This document shows positions 1 to 5,151 of a DNA stretch of 5,151 nucleotides, piece after piece. Source of the DNA: Neisseriaceae bacterium (GTDB lineage: Bacteria; Pseudomonadota; Gammaproteobacteria; Burkholderiales; UBA11063); contig DAHXMX010000066.1 of assembly GCA_027371515.1 (NCBI GenBank), forward strand, positions 1 through 5,151, given 5' to 3'. A program made the position numbers and the translations under genes. Within the stretch, counting starts at the first letter, position 1. Every line of letters begins with the position of its first letter. The notes beneath the pieces were generated by a model. The model worked only from the letters and a program-made list of their open reading frames with translations. It was not told the DNA's origin and did not search any database.

Positions 1-368
1 ACACAATCAAAAGTCTTGGTGATAAATTTGATCCAAAAATTTTTGGTGATGGTGCTGGTGAAGTTTTTAAACAAATTACAAAGATACAGATCATTGCCTG
101 TGGTACTAGTTTTAATGCAGGACATGTAGCTAAATATTGGATAGAAGAATATGCTAATTTAGAATGCAGTGTTGATATTGCTAGTGAATATCGTTATCGT
201 AGTGTAATTGCTAATCCAAATACTTTAATTGTTAATATATCTCAATCTGGAGAGACTGCTGATACATTAGCCTCAGTTAAATATGCACATGAGATGGGAA
301 TGAGCAATAGTTTAGCTATTTGTAATGTTGATGAAAGCAGTTTGGTTCGGTTATCAAAATTTAGTTAA
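1..368 (+). pseudogene. glmS: glmS internal fragment (first SIS domain), inverted relative to the rest of glmS
   Basis: Reading from base 3, the plus strand gives 121 codons with no start of its own, ending at a TAA at 366-368. The translation is a clear piece of glucosamine-6-phosphate synthase, the enzyme that makes glucosamine-6-P from fructose-6-P and glutamine. It holds the sugar-phosphate-binding motifs of the first SIS (isomerase) domain: IIACGTSFNAG (codons 30-40), ASEYRYR (60-66), SQSGETADTLA (80-90) and LAICNVDESSLVR (104-116). Against E. coli GlmS from memory it matches residues about 269 to 386 without a gap. Similarity fades after codon 118 (near base 356); the last three codons probably belong to the other side of the junction. 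It faces the glmS start encoded on the minus strand at 1022-354, so it is the middle of that gene turned around. It has no internal stop or frameshift, so the break is recent or artificial. The codons for about residues 221-268 and everything after about 387 are not in the window. Confidence 0.88.
350..368. other. Inversion junction inside glmS
   Basis: To the right of this point the minus strand encodes GlmS residues 1 to about 220; to the left the plus strand encodes residues about 269 to 386. The two halves meet head-to-head, and their reading frames overlap by 15 bp (354-368). Plus-strand homology stops near base 356 and minus-strand homology near base 360, so the crossover lies within a few bases of AT-rich sequence. 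No long inverted repeat, transposase, integrase or recombination site is visible on the side that can be seen. The second breakpoint, if there is one, lies left of base 1. Confidence 0.8.
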
Positions 369-1022
369 ATTAAGTTGACATACATCACCATCTTCTAAAT
401 AAATAACTTTTTGTGTCACTGGTAATAATGCAGAAATATCAGATGCAAAGTACATTTCATTAATTCCAATACCAATAACTAAAGGTGATCCAAATCTTGC
501 ACACACCATGTAATTAGGATTATCTTTTTGAATAACACCAATTGCATAGGTACCATGAAGACGAGCAATACTTTTTTTAACTGCATCAAGTAAATTATGT
601 AATTCTTGGTAGTAATAATGTACTAAATGCACAATAACTTCTGTATCAGTTTCCGAATCAAACTTATAACCATACTCTATAAGTTCGGTTTTTAATGTTG
701 CATAATTTTCAATAATACCATTATGTACAACAGCAAACTTATCATTTGAAAAGTGAGGGTGTGCATTATCTAAATTAACTCCACCATGTGTTGCCCATCT
801 TGTATGACCAATACCTAAATAACCTTTAAATTTAACATCTGATAAACAAACTTGACTTAATTCTGCCACACGTCCAACTACTCGATTACGTACCAGTTTA
901 TTCTCTTGATTAACAATAGCAATACCTACCGAATCATATCCACGATATTCTAACCTTGATAAACCTTCAATAATAACCGGTACCACATTTCTTTCGCTTA
1001 TACCACCAATAATTCCACACAT
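354..1022 (-). CDS. glmS: GlmS N-terminal glutaminase domain, 5' part of a disrupted glmS gene
   Basis: This is the start of L-glutamine:D-fructose-6-phosphate aminotransferase, the cytoplasmic enzyme that opens UDP-GlcNAc synthesis for peptidoglycan and lipopolysaccharide. The 222 codons cover the class II glutamine amidotransferase (Ntn hydrolase) domain. Cys2 is the nucleophile exposed when Met1 is removed (MCGIIGG). Further family motifs are RLEYRGYDSVGIA (about 23-35), GHTRWATHGG, NAHPH, HNGIIENY, SETDTEVI and GSPLVIGIG. ATG at 1022 is preceded by a good Shine-Dalgarno (GGAGA, about 8 nt upstream). The gene begins 25 nt after the hemH stop, so it looks like the last gene of the erpA operon. 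A normal GlmS is about 600 residues with two SIS domains after this one. Here the reading frame leaves the family alignment after about residue 220 (VIYLEDGDVCQLNLTKF) and meets a TGA at 354-356, where the sequence turns into the opposite strand of glmS. If the junction is real, the product could at most hydrolyse glutamine and could not make glucosamine-6-P. Confidence 0.9.
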   Translation of the reverse strand: MCGIIGGISERNVVPVIIEGLSRLEYRGYDSVGIAIVNQENKLVRNRVVGRVAELSQVCLSDVKFKGYLGIGHTRWATHGGVNLDNAHPHFSNDKFAVVHNGIIENYATLKTELIEYGYKFDSETDTEVIVHLVHYYYQELHNLLDAVKKSIARLHGTYAIGVIQKDNPNYMVCARFGSPLVIGIGINEMYFASDISALLPVTQKVIYLEDGDVCQLNLTKF

Positions 1023-1047
1023 ATTAAAATCTCCACCACTATTGCTA

Positions 1048-2004
1048 TTAATAACTATTATTTAATATCATATATAAAGTTTCAATGAATTGATCATTAT
1101 CATTAACGCAACTTATATAGTTATATTCTTCCCCACCATTATTCATAAATATGGCTTTATTAATAATAGCTACTTCTTCTAATGTTTCCAAACAATCACA
1201 AACAAATCCAGGACATATAATATTAATCTGTTTTTTTACAGCCAACTCTCGTACAGTAGTTTCAGTGCTAGGGGTTAACCATTTTTGATTACCAAATCTA
1301 GATTGAAATGCTATAGAATAATTAGTTATACCTAGTTTGTTTACTATTAACTCCGTAGTTTTAAGACATTCTTCATAGTAAGTGTCGCCATTTTTAATTA
1401 TTGCTACTGGTAATGAATGATAACTAAATAATAAATGAGAATCGGCTAATTTATACTTATTAATCATATTAACAATGGTATCTATATACCCTATATGATT
1501 ATAAAAGCTATTAATAAATCTAATATTAGGTAAATAATATTTATTTTGATAATATTTATTTATTTGATCGAATACTGACATGGTAGTTGTAGATGAAAAT
1601 TGTGGATATAATGGCACAACTGTTAAATCAGTAATACAGTACTTATTTTCAATTAGTTGTAACTGTTCATTTATACTAGGTTTGCTATATGAAAATGCAT
1701 ATATTACTAAAGTATCGTCATTCTGATATTTAACTTGCAATTTATCAGCGATACTTTTGGTGTAATAAATCAGTGGTGCGCTACCATTTAGCCAAATTTT
1801 AGTATATTGTTTAAGTAAACGTTTAGCGCGAATAGGTAAAATAATTCCATACAGTATAGGATACCATAATAATTTAGGTAATTTAACAACCCGTTTATCA
1901 CTTAAGAAATCACTTAAAAAACTACGTATTGAACTTGTTTTTAATTCATTCGGCGACCCCAAATTAACTAATAAAATTATTTTTTTATTTATTTTTTGGT
2001 TCAT
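1048..2004 (-). CDS. hemH: Ferrochelatase (protohaem ferro-lyase)
   Basis: HemH inserts Fe2+ into protoporphyrin IX, the last step of haem b synthesis. The 318-residue protein has the length of bacterial ferrochelatases. Family landmarks are LLVNLGSP (11-18), PLYPQFSSTTT (131-141), the catalytic histidine in LLFSYHSLP (His196), the AFQSRFGNQKWLTPST block (232-247) and the second active-site motif CPGFVCDCLETLEEVA (264-279), where Glu273 corresponds to the conserved catalytic glutamate. The stretch AFSYSKPSI (103-111) is unusual, because most relatives I recall have an Arg-Tyr-Gly there. I chose ATG at 2004, which lies 10 residues before the conserved LLVNLGSP and follows a short AAAGAG. A GTG at 2037 would add 11 residues and lengthen the overlap with plsY. 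As called, the gene overlaps the plsY 3' end by 20 nt, suggesting translational coupling. It sits between plsY and glmS in the same operon as erpA. Composition is heavily Asn/Ile/Lys/Tyr, as expected from the AT bias. Confidence 0.95.
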   Translation of the reverse strand: MNQKINKKIILLVNLGSPNELKTSSIRSFLSDFLSDKRVVKLPKLLWYPILYGIILPIRAKRLLKQYTKIWLNGSAPLIYYTKSIADKLQVKYQNDDTLVIYAFSYSKPSINEQLQLIENKYCITDLTVVPLYPQFSSTTTMSVFDQINKYYQNKYYLPNIRFINSFYNHIGYIDTIVNMINKYKLADSHLLFSYHSLPVAIIKNGDTYYEECLKTTELIVNKLGITNYSIAFQSRFGNQKWLTPSTETTVRELAVKKQINIICPGFVCDCLETLEEVAIINKAIFMNNGGEEYNYISCVNDNDQFIETLYMILNNSY

Positions 2005-2602
2005 TTTGCTCTTTTGTAAATTTACTCTCTTGACCACTAATAAGTCTTACAATATTAGCTTTATGTCTATACAACACAAAAAATGCAATAATTAAAGTTG
2101 CACCAAAATATGCATTATTACCCATTAACATATAAGCATAAACTGGAGCTAATATTGTTGCTATTAATGCAGCAAAAGATGATATTTTAGAAAATTTAAA
2201 TACCACTAACCAAGTAATTGCTAATAATAAAGCAAGCCATAAATTAAATCCAAGTAAAACTCCTATAGAAGTTGCAACACCTTTGCCACCCTTAAACTTA
2301 AAAAATACCGGATAAATATGACCAATTACAACCATTATTCCACATAAGCTAACAATAACCTCCCCACTATTAAACCCATGAAAATAATATCTAGTAAACA
2401 ATACAACAAAAGTCCCTTTTAATAAATCTCCTAATAATGTTAATAATGCAGCTTTTTTATTACCGCTACGCATAACGTTAGTAGCCCCTGCATTGCCAGA
2501 ACCATAACTACGTGGATCGTCTATTTTCATAAATTTACTTACTAAAATTGCAAAAGACAATGAGCCTAAACAATATGCAATAAATAAAAACAAATATATC
2601 AT
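1985..2602 (-). CDS. plsY: Glycerol-3-phosphate acyltransferase PlsY
   Basis: PlsY is an inner-membrane enzyme that transfers the acyl group from acyl-phosphate (made by PlsX) to glycerol-3-phosphate, giving lysophosphatidic acid for phospholipid synthesis. The 205-residue product is of normal family length and largely hydrophobic, with several membrane segments. All cytoplasmic-loop signatures are present: GSGNAGATNVMR (34-45), DLLKG (59-63), and GHIYPVFFKFKGGKGVAT (94-111) with its glycine-rich phosphate-binding loop. YRHKANIVRLISGQE follows near the C-terminus, then a short charged tail (KFTKEQNEPKNK). ATG at 2602 is chosen because it starts the first membrane segment at the usual place and has an AAAGGAAA ribosome-binding site 6-9 nt upstream. 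An upstream TTG (2653) would add 17 residues inside the preceding gene. The gene starts 13 nt after the stop of the exported-protein gene, and its 3' end overlaps hemH by 20 nt. Confidence 0.96.
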   Translation of the reverse strand: MIYLFLFIAYCLGSLSFAILVSKFMKIDDPRSYGSGNAGATNVMRSGNKKAALLTLLGDLLKGTFVVLFTRYYFHGFNSGEVIVSLCGIMVVIGHIYPVFFKFKGGKGVATSIGVLLGFNLWLALLLAITWLVVFKFSKISSFAALIATILAPVYAYMLMGNNAYFGATLIIAFFVLYRHKANIVRLISGQESKFTKEQNEPKNK

Positions 2603-2615
2603 TATTATTTCCTTT

Positions 2616-3137
2616 CTAATATTTAATATTAAGTTGAATTTGTTGTTGACCAATATTTAACTTCACATCATCATTTGGTTGAAGTGGTACTGAAAAAGAA
2701 TTCTGTGCACGATTAATAGTATTTCTTACTTGTTGATCTTGCATAGTTTGTTGATTGGAATATGATTTAACCATAACTTGTCCAGCATTACCTACAGAAT
2801 TATCAACAACTTTTCCACGTATATCATTAACATTACTACTTTCCAAAATAACATTTCTATTATCGATAGTAGTATTTTTTTGACAAAAAATATTATTTGC
2901 AACATTAATATTTTCTGAAGATTCTTCGCCGTTACAATACCAAGTATTATCTTTATATTTTGTAGTATTACGATGCGGATTAATCAATGGTTTAACCGGC
3001 ATATTTGGATCAGCGCCACTATTAGGACCATTATTACCATTGAATAAGTATGTAGGCACTAACTCAGATAAATTTAGTGAAAACGATACCGGTAAAATGA
3101 ATATTAAAAAATTAAATAAAATTATTCTATTTAGCAT
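2616..3137 (-). CDS. Hypothetical exported or membrane-anchored Asn/Gln-rich protein
   Basis: I do not recognise this 173-residue protein. It opens with a signal-like segment: MLNR, then a hydrophobic run from Ile5 to about Phe19, then SLNLSELVP. There is no clear Ala-x-Ala cleavage site and no lipobox cysteine, so it may be cleaved with difficulty or stay anchored. The rest is polar and rich in Asn, Gln, Ser and Val, with a Gly/Asn/Pro stretch (NGNNGPNSGADPNMP, 33-47). It has just two cysteines (Cys68 in WYCNGEE and Cys85 in IFCQ), which could form one disulfide in the periplasm. The C-terminal end alternates polar and hydrophobic residues (KLNIGQQQIQLNIKY, 159-173), suggesting beta strands. 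ATG at 3137 follows the erpA stop by 4 nt and lacks a strong Shine-Dalgarno, so translation is probably coupled to erpA. An upstream in-frame extension to 3245 lies wholly within erpA coding sequence and is rejected. That it is a real gene is supported by the tight operon spacing and the signal-like N-terminus. Confidence 0.75.
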   Translation of the reverse strand: MLNRIILFNFLIFILPVSFSLNLSELVPTYLFNGNNGPNSGADPNMPVKPLINPHRNTTKYKDNTWYCNGEESSENINVANNIFCQKNTTIDNRNVILESSNVNDIRGKVVDNSVGNAGQVMVKSYSNQQTMQDQQVRNTINRAQNSFSVPLQPNDDVKLNIGQQQIQLNIKY

Positions 3138-3141
3138 AATA

Positions 3142-3474
3142 CTATATTGAAAAAGAAGATCCACAACCACATGTTGTTGATGCATTAGGATTCTTGATTG
3201 TAAATTGTGAACCTTCAAATGAATCAACATAATCAATCTCAGCACCTGCTAAATATTGATATGACATACTATCTATTAAAAATTTAACACCATCTTTCTC
3301 TACCACAAAATCATCAGCATTAATCATTTCATCAAAAGTAAATCCATATTGAAAACCAGAACATCCACCACCAGTAATAAAAACTCTGAGCTTTAAATCT
3401 AAATTACCTTCCTCTTCAATTAATTGACGCACTTTATTAATTGCGTTTGTAGTAAATATTATTTCTTTTTCCAT
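3142..3474 (-). CDS. erpA: Iron-sulfur cluster insertion protein ErpA
   Basis: ErpA is an A-type carrier that receives Fe-S clusters from the assembly machinery and delivers them to target apoproteins, in E. coli including the isoprenoid enzymes IspG and IspH. The 110-residue product matches E. coli ErpA closely. The three cluster-ligand cysteines are in place: Cys38 in ITGGGCSGFQYGFTFDE, and Cys102 and Cys104 in the tail NPNASTTCGCGSSFSI. That tail and the GFTFDE stretch favour ErpA over IscA or SufA. ATG at 3474 is the only sensible start. AAGGA lies about 11 nt upstream, a slightly long spacing. It is the first gene after a terminator-bearing intergenic region and probably heads the operon that runs through plsY and hemH to glmS. 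Its stop lies 4 nt before the next start. Confidence 0.96.
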   Translation of the reverse strand: MEKEIIFTTNAINKVRQLIEEEGNLDLKLRVFITGGGCSGFQYGFTFDEMINADDFVVEKDGVKFLIDSMSYQYLAGAEIDYVDSFEGSQFTIKNPNASTTCGCGSSFSI

Positions 3475-3504
3475 TTGCTTATCATTCCTTTAATAAAATA
3501 ATAC

Positions 3505-3535
3505 AATATATATGCTATATTTTAGCATATATATT
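3505..3535. repeat. Perfect 13-bp inverted repeat upstream of erpA, possible operator or mRNA hairpin
   Basis: On the plus strand the arms AATATATATGCTA (3505-3517) and TAGCATATATATT (3523-3535) are exact reverse complements around a 5-nt spacer. The site lies 31-61 bp upstream of the erpA start, just downstream of or overlapping the best candidate -10 box. That is where a dimeric repressor would bind. As RNA it would form a hairpin with few G-C pairs and no following U run, so it is a poor terminator. It resembles no specific operator that I can name with confidence. AT-rich DNA makes short palindromes common, but 13 perfect pairs with a central GCTA/TAGC is more than expected. Confidence 0.6.
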
Positions 3536-3560
3536 ATCATATCTGGTAATACCTCATTAA
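3531..3560 (-). promoter_or_regulatory. Candidate sigma-70 promoter for the erpA operon
   Basis: On the minus strand a -35-like TTAATG (3560-3555) is followed after 16-18 nt by overlapping -10-like hexamers, GATAAT (3538-3533) and TAATAT (3536-3531). Both boxes are imperfect, and AT-rich sequence gives such matches easily. Its place between the tsf terminator and erpA makes a promoter here likely, though not necessarily these hexamers. Transcription would start within or next to the 3505-3535 inverted repeat. Confidence 0.3.
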
Positions 3561-3610
3561 CTAGTGTAATTTTTTTCATAATATCTTACGTACATTATTA
3601 AGTCTAACGC

Positions 3611-3650
3611 AATAAAAAAAGGGATACCATAACAGTAACCCTTTTTTATT
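3611..3650 (-). terminator. Rho-independent terminator after tsf
   Basis: The minus-strand transcript would fold AAAAAAGGG and UAC (with one internal mismatch) against GUA and CCCUUUUUU around a 7-nt loop, ending in a U run and then AUU. It begins 23 nt after the tsf stop, so it closes the rpsB-tsf unit. Because the stem is flanked by A's on one side and T's on the other, it could also work in the opposite direction, but no plus-strand gene runs into it here. Confidence 0.85.
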
Positions 3651-3672
3651 TTAAATTGAGATATTAAGCTAA

Positions 3673-4554
3673 TTAATTTATTTTAGCAGCAGCAGCTACT
3701 TCAGCAGCATAGTCAACTTCTTTTTTCTCAATACCATCACCTACTATATATAATGCAAAAGCATTTACTTTAGCATTCTTACTAGCAAGCAACTTTTCAA
3801 CTGTTAAGTCAGGATTTTTAACAAACTGTTGACCCAATAACGTGATTTCAGCTAAAAATTTATTAATTCTACCTTCAACCATTTTGGCAACTATTTCTGC
3901 TGGTTTACCTGAGCTTGCTGCTTGTTCTGAATATATATGACGCTCTGCTTCGATTTTATCTGCAGGAACTTGTTCGCGTGATATACAAACAGGTTTACTT
4001 GCAGCAATATGCATAGCAATATCGCGCCCAAGCTCAACATTATCACCATCAATATCTACAATTACACCAATTTTACTTCCATGCAGATAAGTTGCAAGTG
4101 TACCATTAGTATGGAATTTTTCAAAACGACGCACAGATATGTTTTCACCTAGTTTTGCTATAAGATCTTTTCTAGTCTCTTCAATAGTCTTACCATTATC
4201 AGTTTTAGCATTTGCTAAATCGCTAAGAGTTGTAACATTATGCTCCACAACTGCTTTTCCTACACTATTAGCGTAATCAGTAAAACTCTGATCTTTAGCA
4301 ACAAAATCAGTTTCAGAATTAACTTCAACTAAGCAGCCAGATTTACCATCTGCAGATATATAAACACTCACAACACCTTCAGCAGCTGTTCTACCAGCTA
4401 ATTTACCAGCTTTAGCTCCGCTTTTAATACGTAACAATTCTTCTGCTTTTTTCATGTCACCATTAGCTTCAACTAAAGCCTTTTTGCACTCCATCATTCC
4501 TAAACTTGTAATTTCTCTTAATTCAGCTACCATCTTTGCTGTAATATTTGACAT
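3673..4554 (-). CDS. tsf: Translation elongation factor Ts (EF-Ts)
   Basis: EF-Ts is the guanine nucleotide exchange factor that releases GDP from EF-Tu so that it can be reloaded with GTP and aminoacyl-tRNA. The 293-residue product is close to the 283 of E. coli. The N-terminal UBA-like part has VAELREITSLGMMECKKALVEANGD (9-33). The core begins near AAEG (57-60) and contains the EF-Tu-contacting signature TDFVAKD (82-88), in which Asp83-Phe84 corresponds to the pair that disturbs the Mg2+ site of EF-Tu. The dimerisation/core region continues through ISVRRFEKF and MHIAASKPVCISREQVPAD to the C-terminal helix. ATG at 4554 has a strong AAGGAG ribosome-binding site 9 nt upstream, located in the last codons of rpsB. 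It starts 4 nt after the rpsB stop, the classic rpsB-tsf arrangement, and is followed by a terminator. Confidence 0.97.
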   Translation of the reverse strand: MSNITAKMVAELREITSLGMMECKKALVEANGDMKKAEELLRIKSGAKAGKLAGRTAAEGVVSVYISADGKSGCLVEVNSETDFVAKDQSFTDYANSVGKAVVEHNVTTLSDLANAKTDNGKTIEETRKDLIAKLGENISVRRFEKFHTNGTLATYLHGSKIGVIVDIDGDNVELGRDIAMHIAASKPVCISREQVPADKIEAERHIYSEQAASSGKPAEIVAKMVEGRINKFLAEITLLGQQFVKNPDLTVEKLLASKNAKVNAFALYIVGDGIEKKEVDYAAEVAAAAKIN

Positions 4555-4558
4555 TTAA

Positions 4559-5151
4559 TTATTCTCCTTGTTTCAATTCTTGATCATCAGCAATTGATTT
4601 TTTTAAGCGACGTACTTTTTGAGGTTTATCACTATCAGTACTATCCTCAACTATTTCTACTTTTACTTGATTAGCCAAATCTGTGATTGCAGCATCTTTT
4701 GCACTGATAATCGCATCCGCTACATACGAAGTGAATAAACCAATTGATTTAGCTGAATCATCATTACCTGGAATTGGATAATCAACTATTGATGGATCAT
4801 TATTAGTATCTACAACACCTACAACAGGAATACCTAAACGTTTAGCTTCTTTAATTGCTATATCATGACAACCAGTATCAATAATAAACAATGCTGATGG
4901 TAGAACATTCATTTCTGAAATACCACCAATACTATTTTTTAATTTTACAATCTCTCTAGATAAATCTAGTAATTCTTTTTTAGATAAACCGTTTTCACTA
5001 GATTTTTCTAGCAATTCAGTTTTAACTTCTAACTTTTTAATTGATTTTTTAACTGTTTCAAAATTAGTTAACATTCCACCTAGCCAACGATTAGCTACAA
5101 AAGGCATACCACAACGCATAGCTTCTTGTGTTATAATATCACGAGCTTGAG
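4559..5151 (-). CDS. rpsB: 30S ribosomal protein S2, N-terminus cut off by the window edge
   Basis: S2 is a late-assembling protein of the small ribosomal subunit; it lies at the head-body junction and is needed for S1 to bind. The window holds 196 codons plus a stop. The frame is open to the right edge, reading QARDIITQEAMRCGMPF at its start, which corresponds to about residue 75 of E. coli S2, so some 74 residues are missing. Conserved blocks are NRWLGGMLTNFETVKKSIKKL, the variable coiled-coil helix, GGISEMNVLPSALFIID, AIKEAKRLGIPVVGVVDTN and IPGNDDSAKSI. The in-frame ATG at 5119 is only an internal Met, because conserved sequence continues upstream of it. The C-terminus runs about 30 residues beyond the E. 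coli end, with a charged tail containing QKVRRLKKS and ending in ELKQGE. The gene overlaps the tsf ribosome-binding site and is followed by tsf after 4 nt. Confidence 0.97.
   Translation of the reverse strand, partial: QARDIITQEAMRCGMPFVANRWLGGMLTNFETVKKSIKKLEVKTELLEKSSENGLSKKELLDLSREIVKLKNSIGGISEMNVLPSALFIIDTGCHDIAIKEAKRLGIPVVGVVDTNNDPSIVDYPIPGNDDSAKSIGLFTSYVADAIISAKDAAITDLANQVKVEIVEDSTDSDKPQKVRRLKKSIADDQELKQGE

Noticed and set aside
354..1022. A stand-alone glutaminase rather than a broken glmS.
   Set aside because: The adjacent plus-strand sequence is the next domain of the same enzyme, and the last few codons look like run-on past a junction rather than a natural C-terminus.
2005..2037. 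GTG start for hemH 11 codons upstream.
   Set aside because: It would deepen the overlap with plsY to 53 nt. ATG at 2004 already places the conserved LLVNLGSP motif at the usual distance.
2603..2653. TTG start for plsY 17 codons upstream.
   Set aside because: It overlaps the preceding gene, whereas the ATG at 2602 has a clear ribosome-binding site and fits the family N-terminus.
3138..3245. In-frame upstream extension of the exported-protein gene, adding 36 residues.
   Set aside because: It lies within erpA coding sequence in another frame, would bury the signal-like segment, and the ATG at 3137 fits the 4-nt operon spacing.
3505..3535. The palindrome as a second rho-independent terminator.
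   Set aside because: The stem is nearly all A-T, has no U run after it on the minus strand, and lies just upstream of erpA where termination would silence the operon.
4559..5119. A complete 186-residue gene starting at the ATG at 5119.
   Set aside because: Conserved S2 sequence (QARDIITQEA) continues in frame to the window edge, so this is an internal Met of a gene cut by the edge.
1..5151. CRISPR arrays, tRNA or rRNA genes, transposons, toxin-antitoxin or defence genes.
   Set aside because: I saw no repeat-spacer pattern, no tRNA-like cloverleaf and no gene of these kinds. Apart from the intergenic region at 3475-3672, nearly all of the window is explained by core genes.

Overview
The window is AT-rich (roughly one third G+C by eye) and reads as bacterial core genome, not an accessory island. 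ErpA, a proteobacterial-type S2/EF-Ts pair, ferrochelatase and GlmS point to Proteobacteria. The S2 motif RCGMPFVANRWLGGML, its GNDDSAKSI stretch and the presence of ErpA fit Beta- or Gammaproteobacteria, with a slight lean to Beta. The low G+C and Asn/Ile/Lys/Tyr-rich proteins suggest a host-associated or streamlined lineage. That placement is inference from memory of the families.

All intact genes lie on the minus strand, so transcription runs from high to low coordinates. The right-hand block (5151 to 3673) is rpsB (cut by the window edge) and tsf, 4 nt apart, closed by a rho-independent terminator at 3611-3650. A 198-bp intergenic region (3475-3672) holds that terminator, a weak candidate promoter and a perfect 13-bp inverted repeat upstream of erpA. 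The second block (3474 to 354) is a tightly packed probable operon: erpA, an unrecognised exported protein, plsY, hemH and the 5' part of glmS. Gaps are 4 nt, 13 nt, a 20-nt overlap and 25 nt.

The genes cover translation (S2, EF-Ts), Fe-S cluster delivery (ErpA), the last step of haem synthesis (HemH), the first acylation in phospholipid synthesis (PlsY) and entry into UDP-GlcNAc synthesis (GlmS). ErpA and HemH share an iron theme, and PlsY and GlmS an envelope theme.

The real anomaly is at the left end. Minus-strand glmS is normal for about 220 codons (the glutaminase domain) and then stops abruptly at 354. Immediately beyond, positions 3-356 encode, on the PLUS strand, a well-conserved piece of the same enzyme: the first SIS domain, matching E. 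coli GlmS residues about 269-386 without a gap. So glmS is split head-to-head by an inversion junction near 350-368. This could be a real intragenic inversion, a switch, or a chimeric junction from amplification or assembly; the window alone cannot decide. I found no clear new defence, mobile or CRISPR system.
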